Positions 52,964 through 62,400 of a DNA stretch of 64,000 nt are shown piece after piece (positions within the stretch are counted from its first letter, which is position 1; every line of letters starts with the position of its first letter). The notes beneath the pieces were generated by a model. That model saw only the letters and a list, made by a program, of their open reading frames with translations. It was not told the DNA's origin and made no database searches. The stretch lies in NCBI RefSeq assembly GCF_012927445.1, contig NZ_JABBPD010000004.1, positions 779,039 to 843,038 of the forward strand. Reading direction: 5' to 3'. The DNA is from Rhodoferax sp. GTDB lineage: Bacteria > Pseudomonadota > Gammaproteobacteria > Burkholderiales > Burkholderiaceae_C. Both the position numbers and the translations under genes were made by a program.

Positions 52964-54760
52964 TCAGGCCAATGCGGCGTCAGTGTCCATCAACACCTTG
53001 CTGCCAGCGCGGGCCGTGCGCATCAGCGTGGCGGTTTCCGGGAACAGCTTGGCAAAGTAAAAACGGGCTGTTTGCAGCTTGGCCAGATAGAACTGGTCGG
53101 TGTTGCCCGCGGCGATCTCCCGCAGCGCCACTTGGGCCATGCGGGCCCAGAAGTAGCCAAACACCAGGTGCCCGGCCACGCGCAGATAGTCCACGGCCGC
53201 AGCGCCCACTTCGTCGGGATTCTGGAAGCCCTTGAAGCCGATTTCGGTGGTGAACTTGGTCATCTGGTCGCCCAGAATGGCAATCGGCGTGATGAACTCG
53301 GACATCTTCTCGTTGACGCCTTCCTCATTCACCAGTTGGCTAATGAGCTTGCCAAACTTCTTGAGCGTGGCTCCGTTGTTGCCCAGGATCTTGCGACCCA
53401 GCAAATCCAGCGACTGGATGGTGTTGGTGCCCTCATAGATCATGTTGATGCGGTTATCGCGCACAAACTGCTCCATGCCCCATTCCTTGATAAAGCCATG
53501 GCCGCCGAACACCTGCATGCAGGCATTGGTGGAGATGTGGCCGTTGTCGGTGATGAAGGCCTTGACGATCGGCGTCAGCATGGCCAGCATTTCGCCGGCG
53601 TCTTTGCGCACTTTCTCGTCCGGATGGTTGTGCTCTTTTTCCAGCAGCATCGAGCTGTAGCACATCAGGGCGCGGCCGCCTTCGGCATAGGCTTTGGCGG
53701 TGAGCAGCATCTTGCGCACATCGGGGTGCACGATGATCGGATCCGCCGGCTTGTCCTTGGCCTTGGTGCCGGACAACGAACGCATCTGGATGCGGTCTTT
53801 GGCATACGCCAGCGCGTTTTGATACGCCACCTCGGTCAGCCCGAGCGACTGGTTGCCCACGCCCAGACGCGCCGCATTCATCATCACAAACATGGCGTTC
53901 ATGCCCTTGTTGGGCAGGCCCACCATCGTGCCGACCGCGCCGTCGAGCACGATCTGCGCGGTGGCGTTGCCGTGGATGCCCATCTTGTGCTCCAGGCCAC
54001 CGCAGTAAATGCCGTTGCGCGCACCCAGCGTGCCGTCCTGATTCACCAGCACCTTGGGCACGATGAACAGGCTGACGCCCTTGATGCCGACCGGCGCATC
54101 GGGCAGACGGGCCAGCACCAGATGAATGATGTTGTCCGCCATATCGTGTTCACCGGCACTGATGAAAATCTTGTTGCCGGTGAGCTTGTAGGTGCCGTCG
54201 GCTTGCGGCTCGGCCTTGGTGCGCATCAGGCCCAGGTCGGTCCCGCAATGCGGTTCGGTCAGACACATGGAGCCGGTCCACTCGCCGCTGGTCATCTTGT
54301 GCAGGTAGGTCTGCTTTTGCTCTTCGGTGCCGTGGGCATGCAGCGCAGCGTAGGCGCCGTGCGTCAAACCCGGGTACATGGTCCAGGCCTGGTTGGCGCT
54401 GTTGAGCATCTCGTAAAACATCTGGTTCACCACCAGTGGCAAGCCCTGGCCGCCAAAGGCGGGGTCGCAACCCAGCGCGGCCCAGCCGCCTTCGATGTAT
54501 TTGGCGTAGGCTTCCTTGAAGCCCTTGGGCGTGGTGACGGCATGGGTGGCCTGGTCGATGCTGCACCCTTCGGTGTCTCCGCTGATGTTCAGCGGGAAGG
54601 CCACATCAACGGCAAATTTGCCGCCTTCTTCCAGCACGGCATTGATGGTGTCAACATCCAGGTCCGCGTGCTGCGGCATGGTCTTGAAATCGGCGACGAC
54701 GTTGAGCACTTCGTGCATCAAAAATTGCATGTCGCGCAGGGGTGGGGTGTAGGTAGGCAT
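52964..54760 (-). CDS. Acyl-CoA dehydrogenase (FadE-like, with C-terminal domain)
   Basis: 598 residues; flavoprotein that oxidises acyl-CoA to enoyl-CoA. The central fold contains MCLTEPHCGTDLGLMRTKAE near residue 158 (FAD loop) and NKIFISAGEHDMADNIIHLVL near 193. MQVFGGHGFIKEWGMEQFVRD near 430 matches the substrate-binding C-terminal helix domain, and a further C-terminal domain follows, as in the ~600-residue group. Starts 2 bases after the TetR stop. Confidence 0.95.
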   Translation of the reverse strand: MPTYTPPLRDMQFLMHEVLNVVADFKTMPQHADLDVDTINAVLEEGGKFAVDVAFPLNISGDTEGCSIDQATHAVTTPKGFKEAYAKYIEGGWAALGCDPAFGGQGLPLVVNQMFYEMLNSANQAWTMYPGLTHGAYAALHAHGTEEQKQTYLHKMTSGEWTGSMCLTEPHCGTDLGLMRTKAEPQADGTYKLTGNKIFISAGEHDMADNIIHLVLARLPDAPVGIKGVSLFIVPKVLVNQDGTLGARNGIYCGGLEHKMGIHGNATAQIVLDGAVGTMVGLPNKGMNAMFVMMNAARLGVGNQSLGLTEVAYQNALAYAKDRIQMRSLSGTKAKDKPADPIIVHPDVRKMLLTAKAYAEGGRALMCYSSMLLEKEHNHPDEKVRKDAGEMLAMLTPIVKAFITDNGHISTNACMQVFGGHGFIKEWGMEQFVRDNRINMIYEGTNTIQSLDLLGRKILGNNGATLKKFGKLISQLVNEEGVNEKMSEFITPIAILGDQMTKFTTEIGFKGFQNPDEVGAAAVDYLRVAGHLVFGYFWARMAQVALREIAAGNTDQFYLAKLQTARFYFAKLFPETATLMRTARAGSKVLMDTDAALA

Positions 54761-54762
54761 GC

Positions 54763-55479
54763 TTACTTCTCCTTGAGGGCGGGGTTTGATTTGATGGGAG
54801 GTGTTGATGCGGCAACAGCAGACTTGCCATAGCGCGCGAGAATGTTTTCGAAGCCTTTGTTGGCGCGCTCGGTCGACACCGGGTTTTGCAAAAAGCGGGC
54901 TTCGTAATGCAGGGCCAGAATGAGGCCGTGAATCTCAAAAGCCATTTGTTCTTCGTCGGCATCTTCATTCAGGTGGCCCGCCTCTTTGGCCTGCACCACG
55001 GCGCGGTACAGCGCCGCCAGCCAGGTCTTGACCGAGCTGGCCAGCGCGTCACGCACCGGCCCCGGCCGGTCGTCAAACTCAACGGCACCGCTGATGAAGA
55101 TACAACCGGACTGGAGTTCGACTGCCACGCGTTTCATCCAGTTGTCAAACAGTGCCCGCACACGGGGCAAGCCACGGGCTTCATCCATGGCCGGAGAAAA
55201 AACCTCGTCGGCAAAACGGGCGTAATACTCGCGAATAACGGAAATCTGCAGCTCTTCGCGCGACCCAAAGTGGGCAAAGACCCCGGATTTACTCATCTGG
55301 GTCACTTCGGCCAAGGCGCCGATACTCAGGCCTTCCAGCCCGATCTGCGCGGCCAGTCCCAAGGCGGCATCAATAATCGCCTGCTTGGTTTGTTGCCCTT
55401 TTTGCAAGGCACGCCCGCCGCGCGAGCTTGGGCGCTGGCTGGAGCGAATGGGTTTAACGGATGAATCAGAAATAGACAT
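54763..55479 (-). CDS. TetR-family regulator heading the fatty-acid operon
   Basis: 238 residues. The helix-turn-helix spans KQAIIDAALGLAAQIGLEGL to MSKSGVFAHFGSREELQIS (about residues 30-80), with a basic N-terminal tail. The TetR_C ligand domain follows. It is first in the operon, two bases before the acyl-CoA dehydrogenase, and an inverted repeat lies just upstream of its start. This pattern suggests an acyl-CoA-responsive repressor of the degradation genes, as known for TetR-type FadR/PsrA regulators. Confidence 0.9.
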   Translation of the reverse strand: MSISDSSVKPIRSSQRPSSRGGRALQKGQQTKQAIIDAALGLAAQIGLEGLSIGALAEVTQMSKSGVFAHFGSREELQISVIREYYARFADEVFSPAMDEARGLPRVRALFDNWMKRVAVELQSGCIFISGAVEFDDRPGPVRDALASSVKTWLAALYRAVVQAKEAGHLNEDADEEQMAFEIHGLILALHYEARFLQNPVSTERANKGFENILARYGKSAVAASTPPIKSNPALKEK

Positions 55480-55482
55480 AAG

Positions 55483-55505
55483 GCACGAAAAAGAACGATC
55501 GTGCT
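55483..55505. promoter_or_regulatory. Candidate operator of the TetR fatty-acid regulator
   Basis: Two overlapping symmetries: GCACGA (55483-55488) with TCGTGC (55499-55504), and a 14-bp imperfect palindrome AGAACGATCGTGCT (55492-55505) with one mismatched pair and a perfect ACGATCGT core. It lies 4-26 bases upstream of the TetR start codon, in a position suited to autorepression. The core resembles TetR operators in general but is not a known FadR or PsrA consensus. Confidence 0.55.
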
Positions 55506-55648
55506 ATTTTGCCGTATTTTTCTCTGATCACGGCGCACCGCGGCCAATTTTTAGAGAGATTTTTCTAGAGGTCACAAGGGTTTACCCGATGACATCCGTG
55601 TTTAACCAGCGCGCTATTAGCGTTATTCCCTATTGAATATCGCTTTTT

Positions 55649-56296
55649 TTAAAGCATCAGTGCCAGGCTGGCTTCGAGATGTTCCGAGGGCAGACGCTTG
55701 AAGCCCGAACGCGCAAAGCGCTGCAGACGTCCCACCAAAAAAGCGGTCAACACGGACGCCTGCACCTGCGTGTCCACGGTGGGCGTGGCCGAACCACTCA
55801 CCTCGGCCGCACTGCGCAGGCTTTGCTTGAGGCTGGACTCGATCTTGTCAAAAAACTGGTTCATGCGTTGCTGCAGGCGTTCGTTTTCAAATACCAGCGC
55901 ATCGCCCACCATGACGCGCGTCATGCCGGGATTTTTCTCGGCGAACTGCATCAACATGGCCACCACTTTGCCCGCCTGGCGCGGGCCTGCGGCGTCGCCC
56001 TCCCGGTTGGCGATCTGGTTGATCAGCAAAAACACTGTCTGTTCAATGAAGTCAATCAAGCCCTCAAACATCTGGGCCTTGCTGGCAAAGTGACGGTACA
56101 GCGCGGCCTCGCTCACTTCCAGGTGCGCCGCCAGTGAGGCGGTGGTGACGCGCTCGGCACCGGGCTGCTCCAGCATGGTCGCCAGCGCCTGCAAAATCTG
56201 CACCCGGCGCTCGCCCGGTTTCGGGCGCTTGCGGACCGGAGGGGTGATCTCAAGGCCGGATGCGGGTTGAAAAGAGGAAGACTCGACGTCAGACAT
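55649..56296 (-). CDS. slmA: Nucleoid occlusion factor SlmA
   Basis: TetR-fold protein that binds chromosomal sites and blocks FtsZ assembly over the nucleoid. It is 215 residues. The helix-turn-helix is GERRVQILQALATMLEQPGA to EVSEAALYRHFASKAQMFE (about residues 28-75), then VFLLINQIANREGDAAG and the long helical domain MTRVMVGDALVFENERLQQR, both typical of SlmA. It follows argB on the same strand with 10 bases between, a linkage I recall from other Burkholderiales. Confidence 0.9.
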   Translation of the reverse strand: MSDVESSSFQPASGLEITPPVRKRPKPGERRVQILQALATMLEQPGAERVTTASLAAHLEVSEAALYRHFASKAQMFEGLIDFIEQTVFLLINQIANREGDAAGPRQAGKVVAMLMQFAEKNPGMTRVMVGDALVFENERLQQRMNQFFDKIESSLKQSLRSAAEVSGSATPTVDTQVQASVLTAFLVGRLQRFARSGFKRLPSEHLEASLALML

Positions 56297-56306
56297 GGTG
56301 CGGCGC

Positions 56307-57224
<918 letters not shown>

Positions 57225-57262
57225 TCAATGGGCAAATTGTGCCCCATGTTAGAGCGTCATCG

Positions 57263-59128
57263 TCATTGCGGCGCATCCCCATATCCATGCACACAAATCT
57301 GCAGCACCGCCTTGATGGCGGCATCATCATTGTCGTCAGCGCCTTGGCGTAGCGTCTGCAGATGCAACGCCAGATCCGACCAGGTTAAGCAGTCCTCGTG
57401 CGCTTTCATGATGCGGGGGTGCGCCGTGCGCTCGGGGTTGTCGCCAATCAACAATTCTTCGTACAGCTTTTCACCCGGGCGCAGACCGGTAATTTCAATG
57501 TCAATGTCGCCACTGGGCCGGTGCTCATCCCGCACGGTCAGGCCGCTGAGCTGCACCATGCGCCGCGCCAGATCCATGATCTTTACCGGCTCGCCCATGT
57601 CCAGCACAAACACGTCGCCCCCCGCGGCCATGGCCCCCGCCTGCAGCACCAACTGCGCCGCCTCAGGAATCGTCATGAAATAGCGGGTGACGTCGACGTG
57701 CGTGACGGTGAGCGGGCCGCCTGCGGCGAGTTGCCGGCGAAACAGCGGCACCACACTGCCACTCGAATCCAGCACGTTGCCAAAACGCACCATCGTGAAG
57801 CAGGTTGGCGAGTCTTCTGCGGCCAGCGCCTGCAGCACCAACTCGGCCATGCGCTTGGTGGCGCCCATCACGTTGGTGGGCCGCACCGCCTTGTCGGTGG
57901 ACACCAATACAAAGCGTTTGACACCACTGGTCTGCGCCGCACGGGCCATGTTCAGCGTGCCAAACACATTGTTGGCCACACCTTCACCCGCGTTGTCCTC
58001 GACCATGGGCACATGTTTATAAGCGGCGGCATGGTAGACCGTGGCCGGGTGGTACATGGCGCACACCGAGAGCAGGCGCGCATAGTTGGCCACACTGCCG
58101 AGCAGCGGCACCAACTCGACGGCCAAGCCACTGGCGGCACAGAGGCCCTGCAACTCCTGGTGAATGCTGTACAGACCAAACTCATTGTGGTCCAGCAGCA
58201 GCAGCTGGCGCGGCTGTTGCAGCACAATTTGCCGTGTCAACTCACCACCAATGCTGCCACCGGCCCCGGTCACCAGCACCACCTGGCCCGCCAGGTCGCG
58301 CGCGATCAGCTCGGCATTCGGCGGCACCGGGTCGCGGCCCAGCAGATCTTCAACATCCAGCTCACGAAAATCCTGTACCGTGACGCGGCCACTGGCCAAA
58401 TCCGCCAACGCCGGCAGCGTTCGAATATGCACCGGTAGCTCGCGCAAACTGTCAATGATGCTTTTGCGGCGATCTCTTGACACACTGGGTAGCGCCAGCA
58501 GAATGTCCGTCACCCCTTGCTGAGTCACCACACCCGGGACTTCTGACGGCGCAAAAACCGGAATACCGTTAATGCTGCGGCCGACTTTGGTCGGATCGTC
58601 ATCCACAAAACCGAGTAGCGCAAACTGCCTTGAGACGCGCAAGGCAGTGGCTGTTTGCACGCCTGAAGTGCCCGCACCGAAGATCAACAAGCGTCCTTCG
58701 TCCTTGGCCGAGGCATTACCCAGATCAGCCAACCAGAACCGGGCAACGGCCCGGCTACCCCCCACCAAAAACAAAAACACCAAGGGCTGCAGCACGCCCA
58801 AGGTCCGAGGCACACCAGGCCACTGCCGCCATAACAGGATGCCCAGCAAAAGCATGCCGTACACCAACACGGCCTGACCCGTCGCCTGCAATGCCGCCTG
58901 CCCGGTGTATCTGAAAATCGCCCGATACAAACCAAACTTGACAAATATGGGTACGGCCAAAACCGGCGCTAGCCCATACACCCACCATTGCGCGCCCTCT
59001 GGCCAATGCGGCGTATCCAGCCGGAGCGTGAAAGCGATCCAGGTAGCCACCAATGCCAAGACGACATCAAGCGCCACCACAACCAAACGCTTTACGGCAC
59101 GCGGCCAACCCAAAACCCTGCTTTGCAT
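57263..59128 (-). CDS. Membrane-bound UDP-sugar 4,6-dehydratase, WbpM/CapD-like
   Basis: 621 residues. Four N-terminal membrane segments (within about residues 12-120) and a CoA-binding-like domain precede the catalytic Rossmann domain. VLVTGAGGSIGGELTRQIVL near residue 290 is the NAD(P) loop; VSTDKAVRPTNVMGATKRMA near 415 carries the SMK-type catalytic pair, with Met in place of the usual Tyr. These enzymes make UDP-4-keto-6-deoxy sugars for O-antigen or capsule. It marks the left edge of a surface-polysaccharide region. Confidence 0.93.
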   Translation of the reverse strand: MQSRVLGWPRAVKRLVVVALDVVLALVATWIAFTLRLDTPHWPEGAQWWVYGLAPVLAVPIFVKFGLYRAIFRYTGQAALQATGQAVLVYGMLLLGILLWRQWPGVPRTLGVLQPLVFLFLVGGSRAVARFWLADLGNASAKDEGRLLIFGAGTSGVQTATALRVSRQFALLGFVDDDPTKVGRSINGIPVFAPSEVPGVVTQQGVTDILLALPSVSRDRRKSIIDSLRELPVHIRTLPALADLASGRVTVQDFRELDVEDLLGRDPVPPNAELIARDLAGQVVLVTGAGGSIGGELTRQIVLQQPRQLLLLDHNEFGLYSIHQELQGLCAASGLAVELVPLLGSVANYARLLSVCAMYHPATVYHAAAYKHVPMVEDNAGEGVANNVFGTLNMARAAQTSGVKRFVLVSTDKAVRPTNVMGATKRMAELVLQALAAEDSPTCFTMVRFGNVLDSSGSVVPLFRRQLAAGGPLTVTHVDVTRYFMTIPEAAQLVLQAGAMAAGGDVFVLDMGEPVKIMDLARRMVQLSGLTVRDEHRPSGDIDIEITGLRPGEKLYEELLIGDNPERTAHPRIMKAHEDCLTWSDLALHLQTLRQGADDNDDAAIKAVLQICVHGYGDAPQ

Positions 59129-59237
59129 TTAATACCCTTGATTTAGTTCAGCTCTTGGTGGTGAATTTTTCTTTGGATTATCCTTGAGCCACCCATCCCG
59201 TCGGCCAACGCGGCATCGGCCCACAACCATTCCTCAG

Positions 59238-59720
59238 TCAAACCAGCGGCAAGTAAAGCGTCATCGGCGAATCCGTGCAGGGCGTGAACCCGTAGTGCTC
59301 GTAAAAAGTCTTTGCCTGAACATGCTTGGCATCAACGATTAACGCGAATGCTGCCACTTGCTTGCGGGCCTGCAGGCAGCGATCGACGGCGCATCCCACC
59401 AACAACTTACCCAAGCCCTGGCCTCGCTGGTCGACGCGACAGGCCAGCCGCCCCATCCGAAAACACGGAATTGGGTAGCGCGGCAGCTTCTTTCGGTCCA
59501 CATCACTGAGTTGCAGCACATCAACCTGAGCCGCACTGAGTGTGTAGTAGCCAAGGATCAGACTGGGGCGGCCCGCGTCCACCAACACATGGACCGTGCT
59601 CACACCCTTTCGGCTGTGCTGCACCGCGAAGCGGTGAAGGTAATCATCCAGCGCCGGCATGCCACAGGTAAAGCCAACGCGGTCATGAAGCGATGGATCC
59701 AGCGCATGCTCTTCAAGCAC
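59238..59720 (-). CDS. tacT: TacT-like GNAT acetyltransferase toxin
   Basis: 160 residues, GNAT fold. TacT-type toxins acetylate aminoacyl-tRNA and stop translation. Family signs: FTCGMPALDDYLHRFAVQH near residue 17, LGYYTLSAAQV, FRMGRLACRVDQRGQGLGK with the acetyl-CoA loop, LIVDAKHVQAKTFYEHYGF with the catalytic tyrosine, and the end SPMTLYLPL. It overlaps the upstream antitoxin gene by 8 bases. Confidence 0.9.
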   Translation of the reverse strand: MLEEHALDPSLHDRVGFTCGMPALDDYLHRFAVQHSRKGVSTVHVLVDAGRPSLILGYYTLSAAQVDVLQLSDVDRKKLPRYPIPCFRMGRLACRVDQRGQGLGKLLVGCAVDRCLQARKQVAAFALIVDAKHVQAKTFYEHYGFTPCTDSPMTLYLPLV

Positions 59721-59982
59721 GCTTGACCTTGGCAGCCGCAGTCAATGCGCCTTTGAGGGCTGCGTTGGGGGTGAACGCGCTGTTGAGTGCTGCGGTAAAG
59801 GCGGCAAAATCGCGCTGAGACAGCGTGATTCGCGATTCGCGGTCCAGCAAGGTCTGCGCCTTCTCTTTGGCAGCAGCACGGACGAAACCAGCCATCGTCG
59901 TACCCATCAGGGTTGCAGCGCGGGAAACGATATCCTTGTCTGCGGCATCCATCTTCAGATCAAAACGGGCGGTTGCGGTCAT
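59713..59982 (-). CDS. tacA: TacA-like DUF1778 ribbon-helix-helix antitoxin
   Basis: 89 residues. The N-terminal ribbon-helix-helix is ARFDLKMDAADKDIVSRAAT (about 5-24), followed by MAGFVRAAAKEKAQTLL and the toxin-neutralising tail with TLSQRDFAAFTAALNS. DUF1778 proteins pair with GNAT toxins. The order antitoxin-toxin with overlap is standard. A near-perfect palindrome 20 bases upstream is the likely operator. Confidence 0.92.
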   Translation of the reverse strand: MTATARFDLKMDAADKDIVSRAATLMGTTMAGFVRAAAKEKAQTLLDRESRITLSQRDFAAFTAALNSAFTPNAALKGALTAAAKVKRA

Positions 59983-60001
59983 GGTAGTTTCTGCTTTAAA
60001 T

Positions 60002-60028
60002 ATGAATACGGCATTTTACCGTATTCAT
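60002..60028. promoter_or_regulatory. Predicted TacA operator: 10-bp perfect inverted repeat
   Basis: ATGAATACGG and CCGTATTCAT are exact reverse complements separated by seven bases. The minus-strand centre reads TAAAAT, a possible -10 element, so bound TacA would block the promoter. It lies 20 bases before the tacA start codon (59982). Autorepression by the ribbon-helix-helix antitoxin is the rule for such modules. Confidence 0.7.
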
Positions 60029-60072
60029 TCCAGTGCAAAGCTTTGCTCTGCATTTAGCCCGCTTGATTCACA

Positions 60073-60387
60073 TCAGCTCTTGATTGCGAACTCTTCTTTG
60101 GTTTTGCCTTGCGCTACCAGCGCCGCCAGCCAACGCGGCATCAGACCCCGACCACTCCAGGTTTCGCCGTTGGGACCCCGAAATTTGGCAGCCGCCGGCT
60201 TGGTGGCGGGCGAAGCCGCCTTGCGAACGCGCCCTTTGACAGCTTCCAAGTCTTTCAGGGTGATGCCAAAAGCGGTCATTTTGACCAGTATTTCTTGCAC
60301 CGTTTTATCAAACTCCTGCGCCCTGATTTCATTCGCCTGCTTTTGCAGTTTTTCTATCTGATTTTGAATCTCGATTAAATTATTCAT
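60073..60387 (-). CDS. H-NS-family nucleoid protein (short, Bph-like)
   Basis: 104 residues. An N-terminal coiled coil (about 4-45) for oligomerisation is followed by an Ala/Pro/Lys linker and the C-terminal DNA-binding motif KFRGPNGETWSGRGLMPRWL, which matches the H-NS core with its hook R-G-x-G-x-x-P pattern. These proteins silence AT-rich, often foreign DNA. It sits among toxin-antitoxin and polysaccharide genes, and its own upstream region (60388-60611) is AT-rich. Confidence 0.93.
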   Translation of the reverse strand: MNNLIEIQNQIEKLQKQANEIRAQEFDKTVQEILVKMTAFGITLKDLEAVKGRVRKAASPATKPAAAKFRGPNGETWSGRGLMPRWLAALVAQGKTKEEFAIKS

Positions 60388-60611
60388 GACAAATACCTTG
60401 CTATTTAAATTTAAAAATCCCTGAATAGACTAACTTCTACTATTTTTAATAAATCACATTATCTCTTCACAAAACATTCAAAACCGAGAGGAATATGTTT
60501 TATACAAATTATTCTTTGCAAGTATTTCAATATCGCGCATCAACCGCCAGCCGATACACTTCAAGCCTTCGGCGAGACTCGGCACTTTTGCCAAATCAAA
60601 AACAATTAACC

Positions 60612-61619
60612 ATGAAAACCTACGACCTTTACGCCATCGGCAACGCGCTGGTGGACTCTGAATACGAAGTGTCTGACAGCCAACTCCAAGCCATGGGCGT
60701 GGACAAGCGGCACATGACCTTGATCGACTCCGCGCGACGTTCTGAATTGCTGGGCCACCTGCAAGCCAGCACCTCGCGGCGCACCGGCGGCGGCTCGGCG
60801 GGCAATACCGTGGTGGCGCTGGCGCAACTGGGTGGCAAGGCGTTTTACTCTTGCCGCGTGGCGGATGATGAACTGGGCGCGTTTTACACCCAGGACTTGA
60901 TCGCTAACGGCGTGGCGACCAACCTTACCCACACCCCCCCCGCACCGGGCCAGACCGGCAGCTGCATGGTCATGGTGACGCCCGATGCTGAGCGCAGCAT
61001 GAGTACTTTTCTGGGTGCAACCGCCGACTTGGACCATACCGCCCTGCACGAACAAGACATTGTCAGCGCCAAGATCTATTACATGGAAGGCTACCTTGCT
61101 GCCTCGCCCACCGGGCTGCAGGCGGCGCTGCAGGGCCGTCAAATCGCCCACGATGCGGGCGTTGCGCTGGCCACCACCTTGAGCGATGTGAGCATGATCA
61201 ACTTTTGCCGACCGGGCCTGGACGCCATCATCGGCCAAGGACTGGACTACTTATTCTGCAACGAGGAAGAAGCCCAAGTCTGGTGTGGCTCGCAAGACCT
61301 GCAACTGATCTGCCAGCAAATCAGCCAACTGGCCCGCACCGTCTGCCTGACACGCGGCCCCTTGGGTTGCGTGTTGCTGGAGGGCGCACAACAAACCACG
61401 GTGCCCGCCGCCCCTGTCAAAGCGCTCGATACCAACGGTGCCGGCGACATGTTTGCCGGGGCGTTTTTGTACGCCGTCACGCACGGCCACAGTCACGCCC
61501 AAGCCGCCTGGCTGGCGAATCAGGCTGCCGGGCAGGTCGTCAGCCAATACGGCAACCGGCTCACACGGGAGACCATGGGCAGCATCAAAACCCGCTTTGG
61601 GGCGCATGTAGCCGGTTAA
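60612..61619 (+). CDS. PfkB-family adenosine kinase
   Basis: 335 residues from ATG 60612; the long AT-rich leader (60388-60611) contains no gene. PfkB signatures: TGGGSAGNTVVALAQLGGKA near residue 58 and the catalytic ALDTNGAGDMFAGAFLYAV near 280, with the aspartate base in GAGD. YDLYAIGNALVDSEYEV at the N-terminus favours the adenosine-kinase-like group of sugar kinases. The stop overlaps the convergent sugar-transferase gene by 4 bases. Confidence 0.88.
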   Translation: MKTYDLYAIGNALVDSEYEVSDSQLQAMGVDKRHMTLIDSARRSELLGHLQASTSRRTGGGSAGNTVVALAQLGGKAFYSCRVADDELGAFYTQDLIANGVATNLTHTPPAPGQTGSCMVMVTPDAERSMSTFLGATADLDHTALHEQDIVSAKIYYMEGYLAASPTGLQAALQGRQIAHDAGVALATTLSDVSMINFCRPGLDAIIGQGLDYLFCNEEEAQVWCGSQDLQLICQQISQLARTVCLTRGPLGCVLLEGAQQTTVPAAPVKALDTNGAGDMFAGAFLYAVTHGHSHAQAAWLANQAAGQVVSQYGNRLTRETMGSIKTRFGAHVAG

Positions 61620-62176
61620 TGCGACACCCCGTCGCGGCGTAGCACCTTCACAAAAGTGAGCCACAAGATGCGAATGTCAAACCACAGCGACTGCCGGTGC
61701 AAATACTCCACATCGAGCTTGACCTTGTCCGGGATTGGCAGCTCATCGCGTCCATTCACCTGCGCCCAGCCGGTCAGGCCGGGCATCAGCGCCTGCACGC
61801 CTTGTCGGGTGCGCAACTCAATCAAATCGTGCTGATTAAACAGGGCGGGGCGCGGCCCCACAAAACTCATGTCACCCACCAGAATGCTCCACAGCTGCGG
61901 CAACTCGTCCAAGCTGCTCTTGCGCAAGAAGCTGCCGATGGGCGTCAAGTAGGCATCCGGGTTGTTTAGCAAATGCGTCGCCACCGCAGGGGTGCCGATC
62001 TGCATGCTGCGGAACTTGGGCATTTTGAAAATGGTGTTGTTGCGCCCCACCCGGTCAGACCAATACAGGGCTGGCCCTTTTGAAGTCAGGCGCACCGCCA
62101 AGGCGACGAGAGCAATCGGCAGCAACAAGACCAGCCCAGCGCAAGCGCCTGCGAGCAGATCAAACAGTCTTTTCAT
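61616..62176 (-). CDS. Undecaprenyl-phosphate sugar phosphotransferase (short type)
   Basis: 186 residues. Initiates a surface polysaccharide by loading a sugar-1-phosphate on undecaprenyl phosphate. One membrane segment (about 9-30) precedes the catalytic domain with IFKMPKFRSMQ near residue 50, [23 protein letters not shown] near 88 and LTGWAQVNGRDELP near 134. Only the C-terminal catalytic part of the larger WbaP type is present, as in the single-domain PglC-like group. A broken duplicate lies at 62763-63117. Confidence 0.93.
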   Translation of the reverse strand: MKRLFDLLAGACAGLVLLLPIALVALAVRLTSKGPALYWSDRVGRNNTIFKMPKFRSMQIGTPAVATHLLNNPDAYLTPIGSFLRKSSLDELPQLWSILVGDMSFVGPRPALFNQHDLIELRTRQGVQALMPGLTGWAQVNGRDELPIPDKVKLDVEYLHRQSLWFDIRILWLTFVKVLRRDGVSH

Positions 62177-62186
62177 TACGATGCAT

Positions 62187-62221
62187 CGTCATTGCGAGGA
62201 GCGTAGCGACGCGGCAATCCA
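62187..62221 (+). repeat. CATTGCGAGGAGCG-type palindromic repeat, copy A
   Basis: GTCATTGCGAGGAGCGTAGC followed by GACGCGGCAATCCAT; the ends (ATTGC / GCAAT) and the centre (GCG-TAGC-G) can fold into a hairpin. I recall this unit as a widely scattered repeat in unrelated bacteria. A second copy is at 63149-63184. Confidence 0.85.
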
Positions 62222-62229
62222 TATTCGTC

Positions 62230-62340
62230 ATGTCCCACCATTGTCTGCTGCAACCCTTCATCGATTAAGAGCGGCGGGACACAGCCCAACGGCTGCCTAA
62301 TGTTTGTGTCTTCCAATGGGAAACTTCTGAACATTTGCGC
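62230..62340 (-). pseudogene. Remnant of a sugar-nucleotide epimerase C-terminus, copy A
   Basis: On the minus strand the stretch encodes NIRQPLGCVPPLLIDEGLQQTM, which parallels VDISKARSLLGWLPPMSVDG in copy B and the C-terminal helix of NAD-dependent epimerases. Only the last ~35 residues remain, with no start or active site. The frame continues into the CATTGCGAGG repeat. Confidence 0.5.
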
Positions 62341-62350
62341 CATACGCTTC

Positions 62351-62396
62351 AAAAAGAATAGCTGCTCACGCATACAAGACGATGGCTGCAGCCATA
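62351..62396 (+). repeat. Dispersed repeat copy, left side of the duplication
   Basis: AAAAAGAATAGCTGCTCACG, then CATACAAGACGATGGCTGCAGCC. Same core positions as the other members; intergenic. Confidence 0.72.
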
Positions 62397-62400
62397 AACG

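Noticed and set aside
53072-54832. A 586-codon open frame on the plus strand
   Set aside because: Antisense to the acyl-CoA dehydrogenase; caused by GC-rich codon use. No motif or ribosome-binding site.
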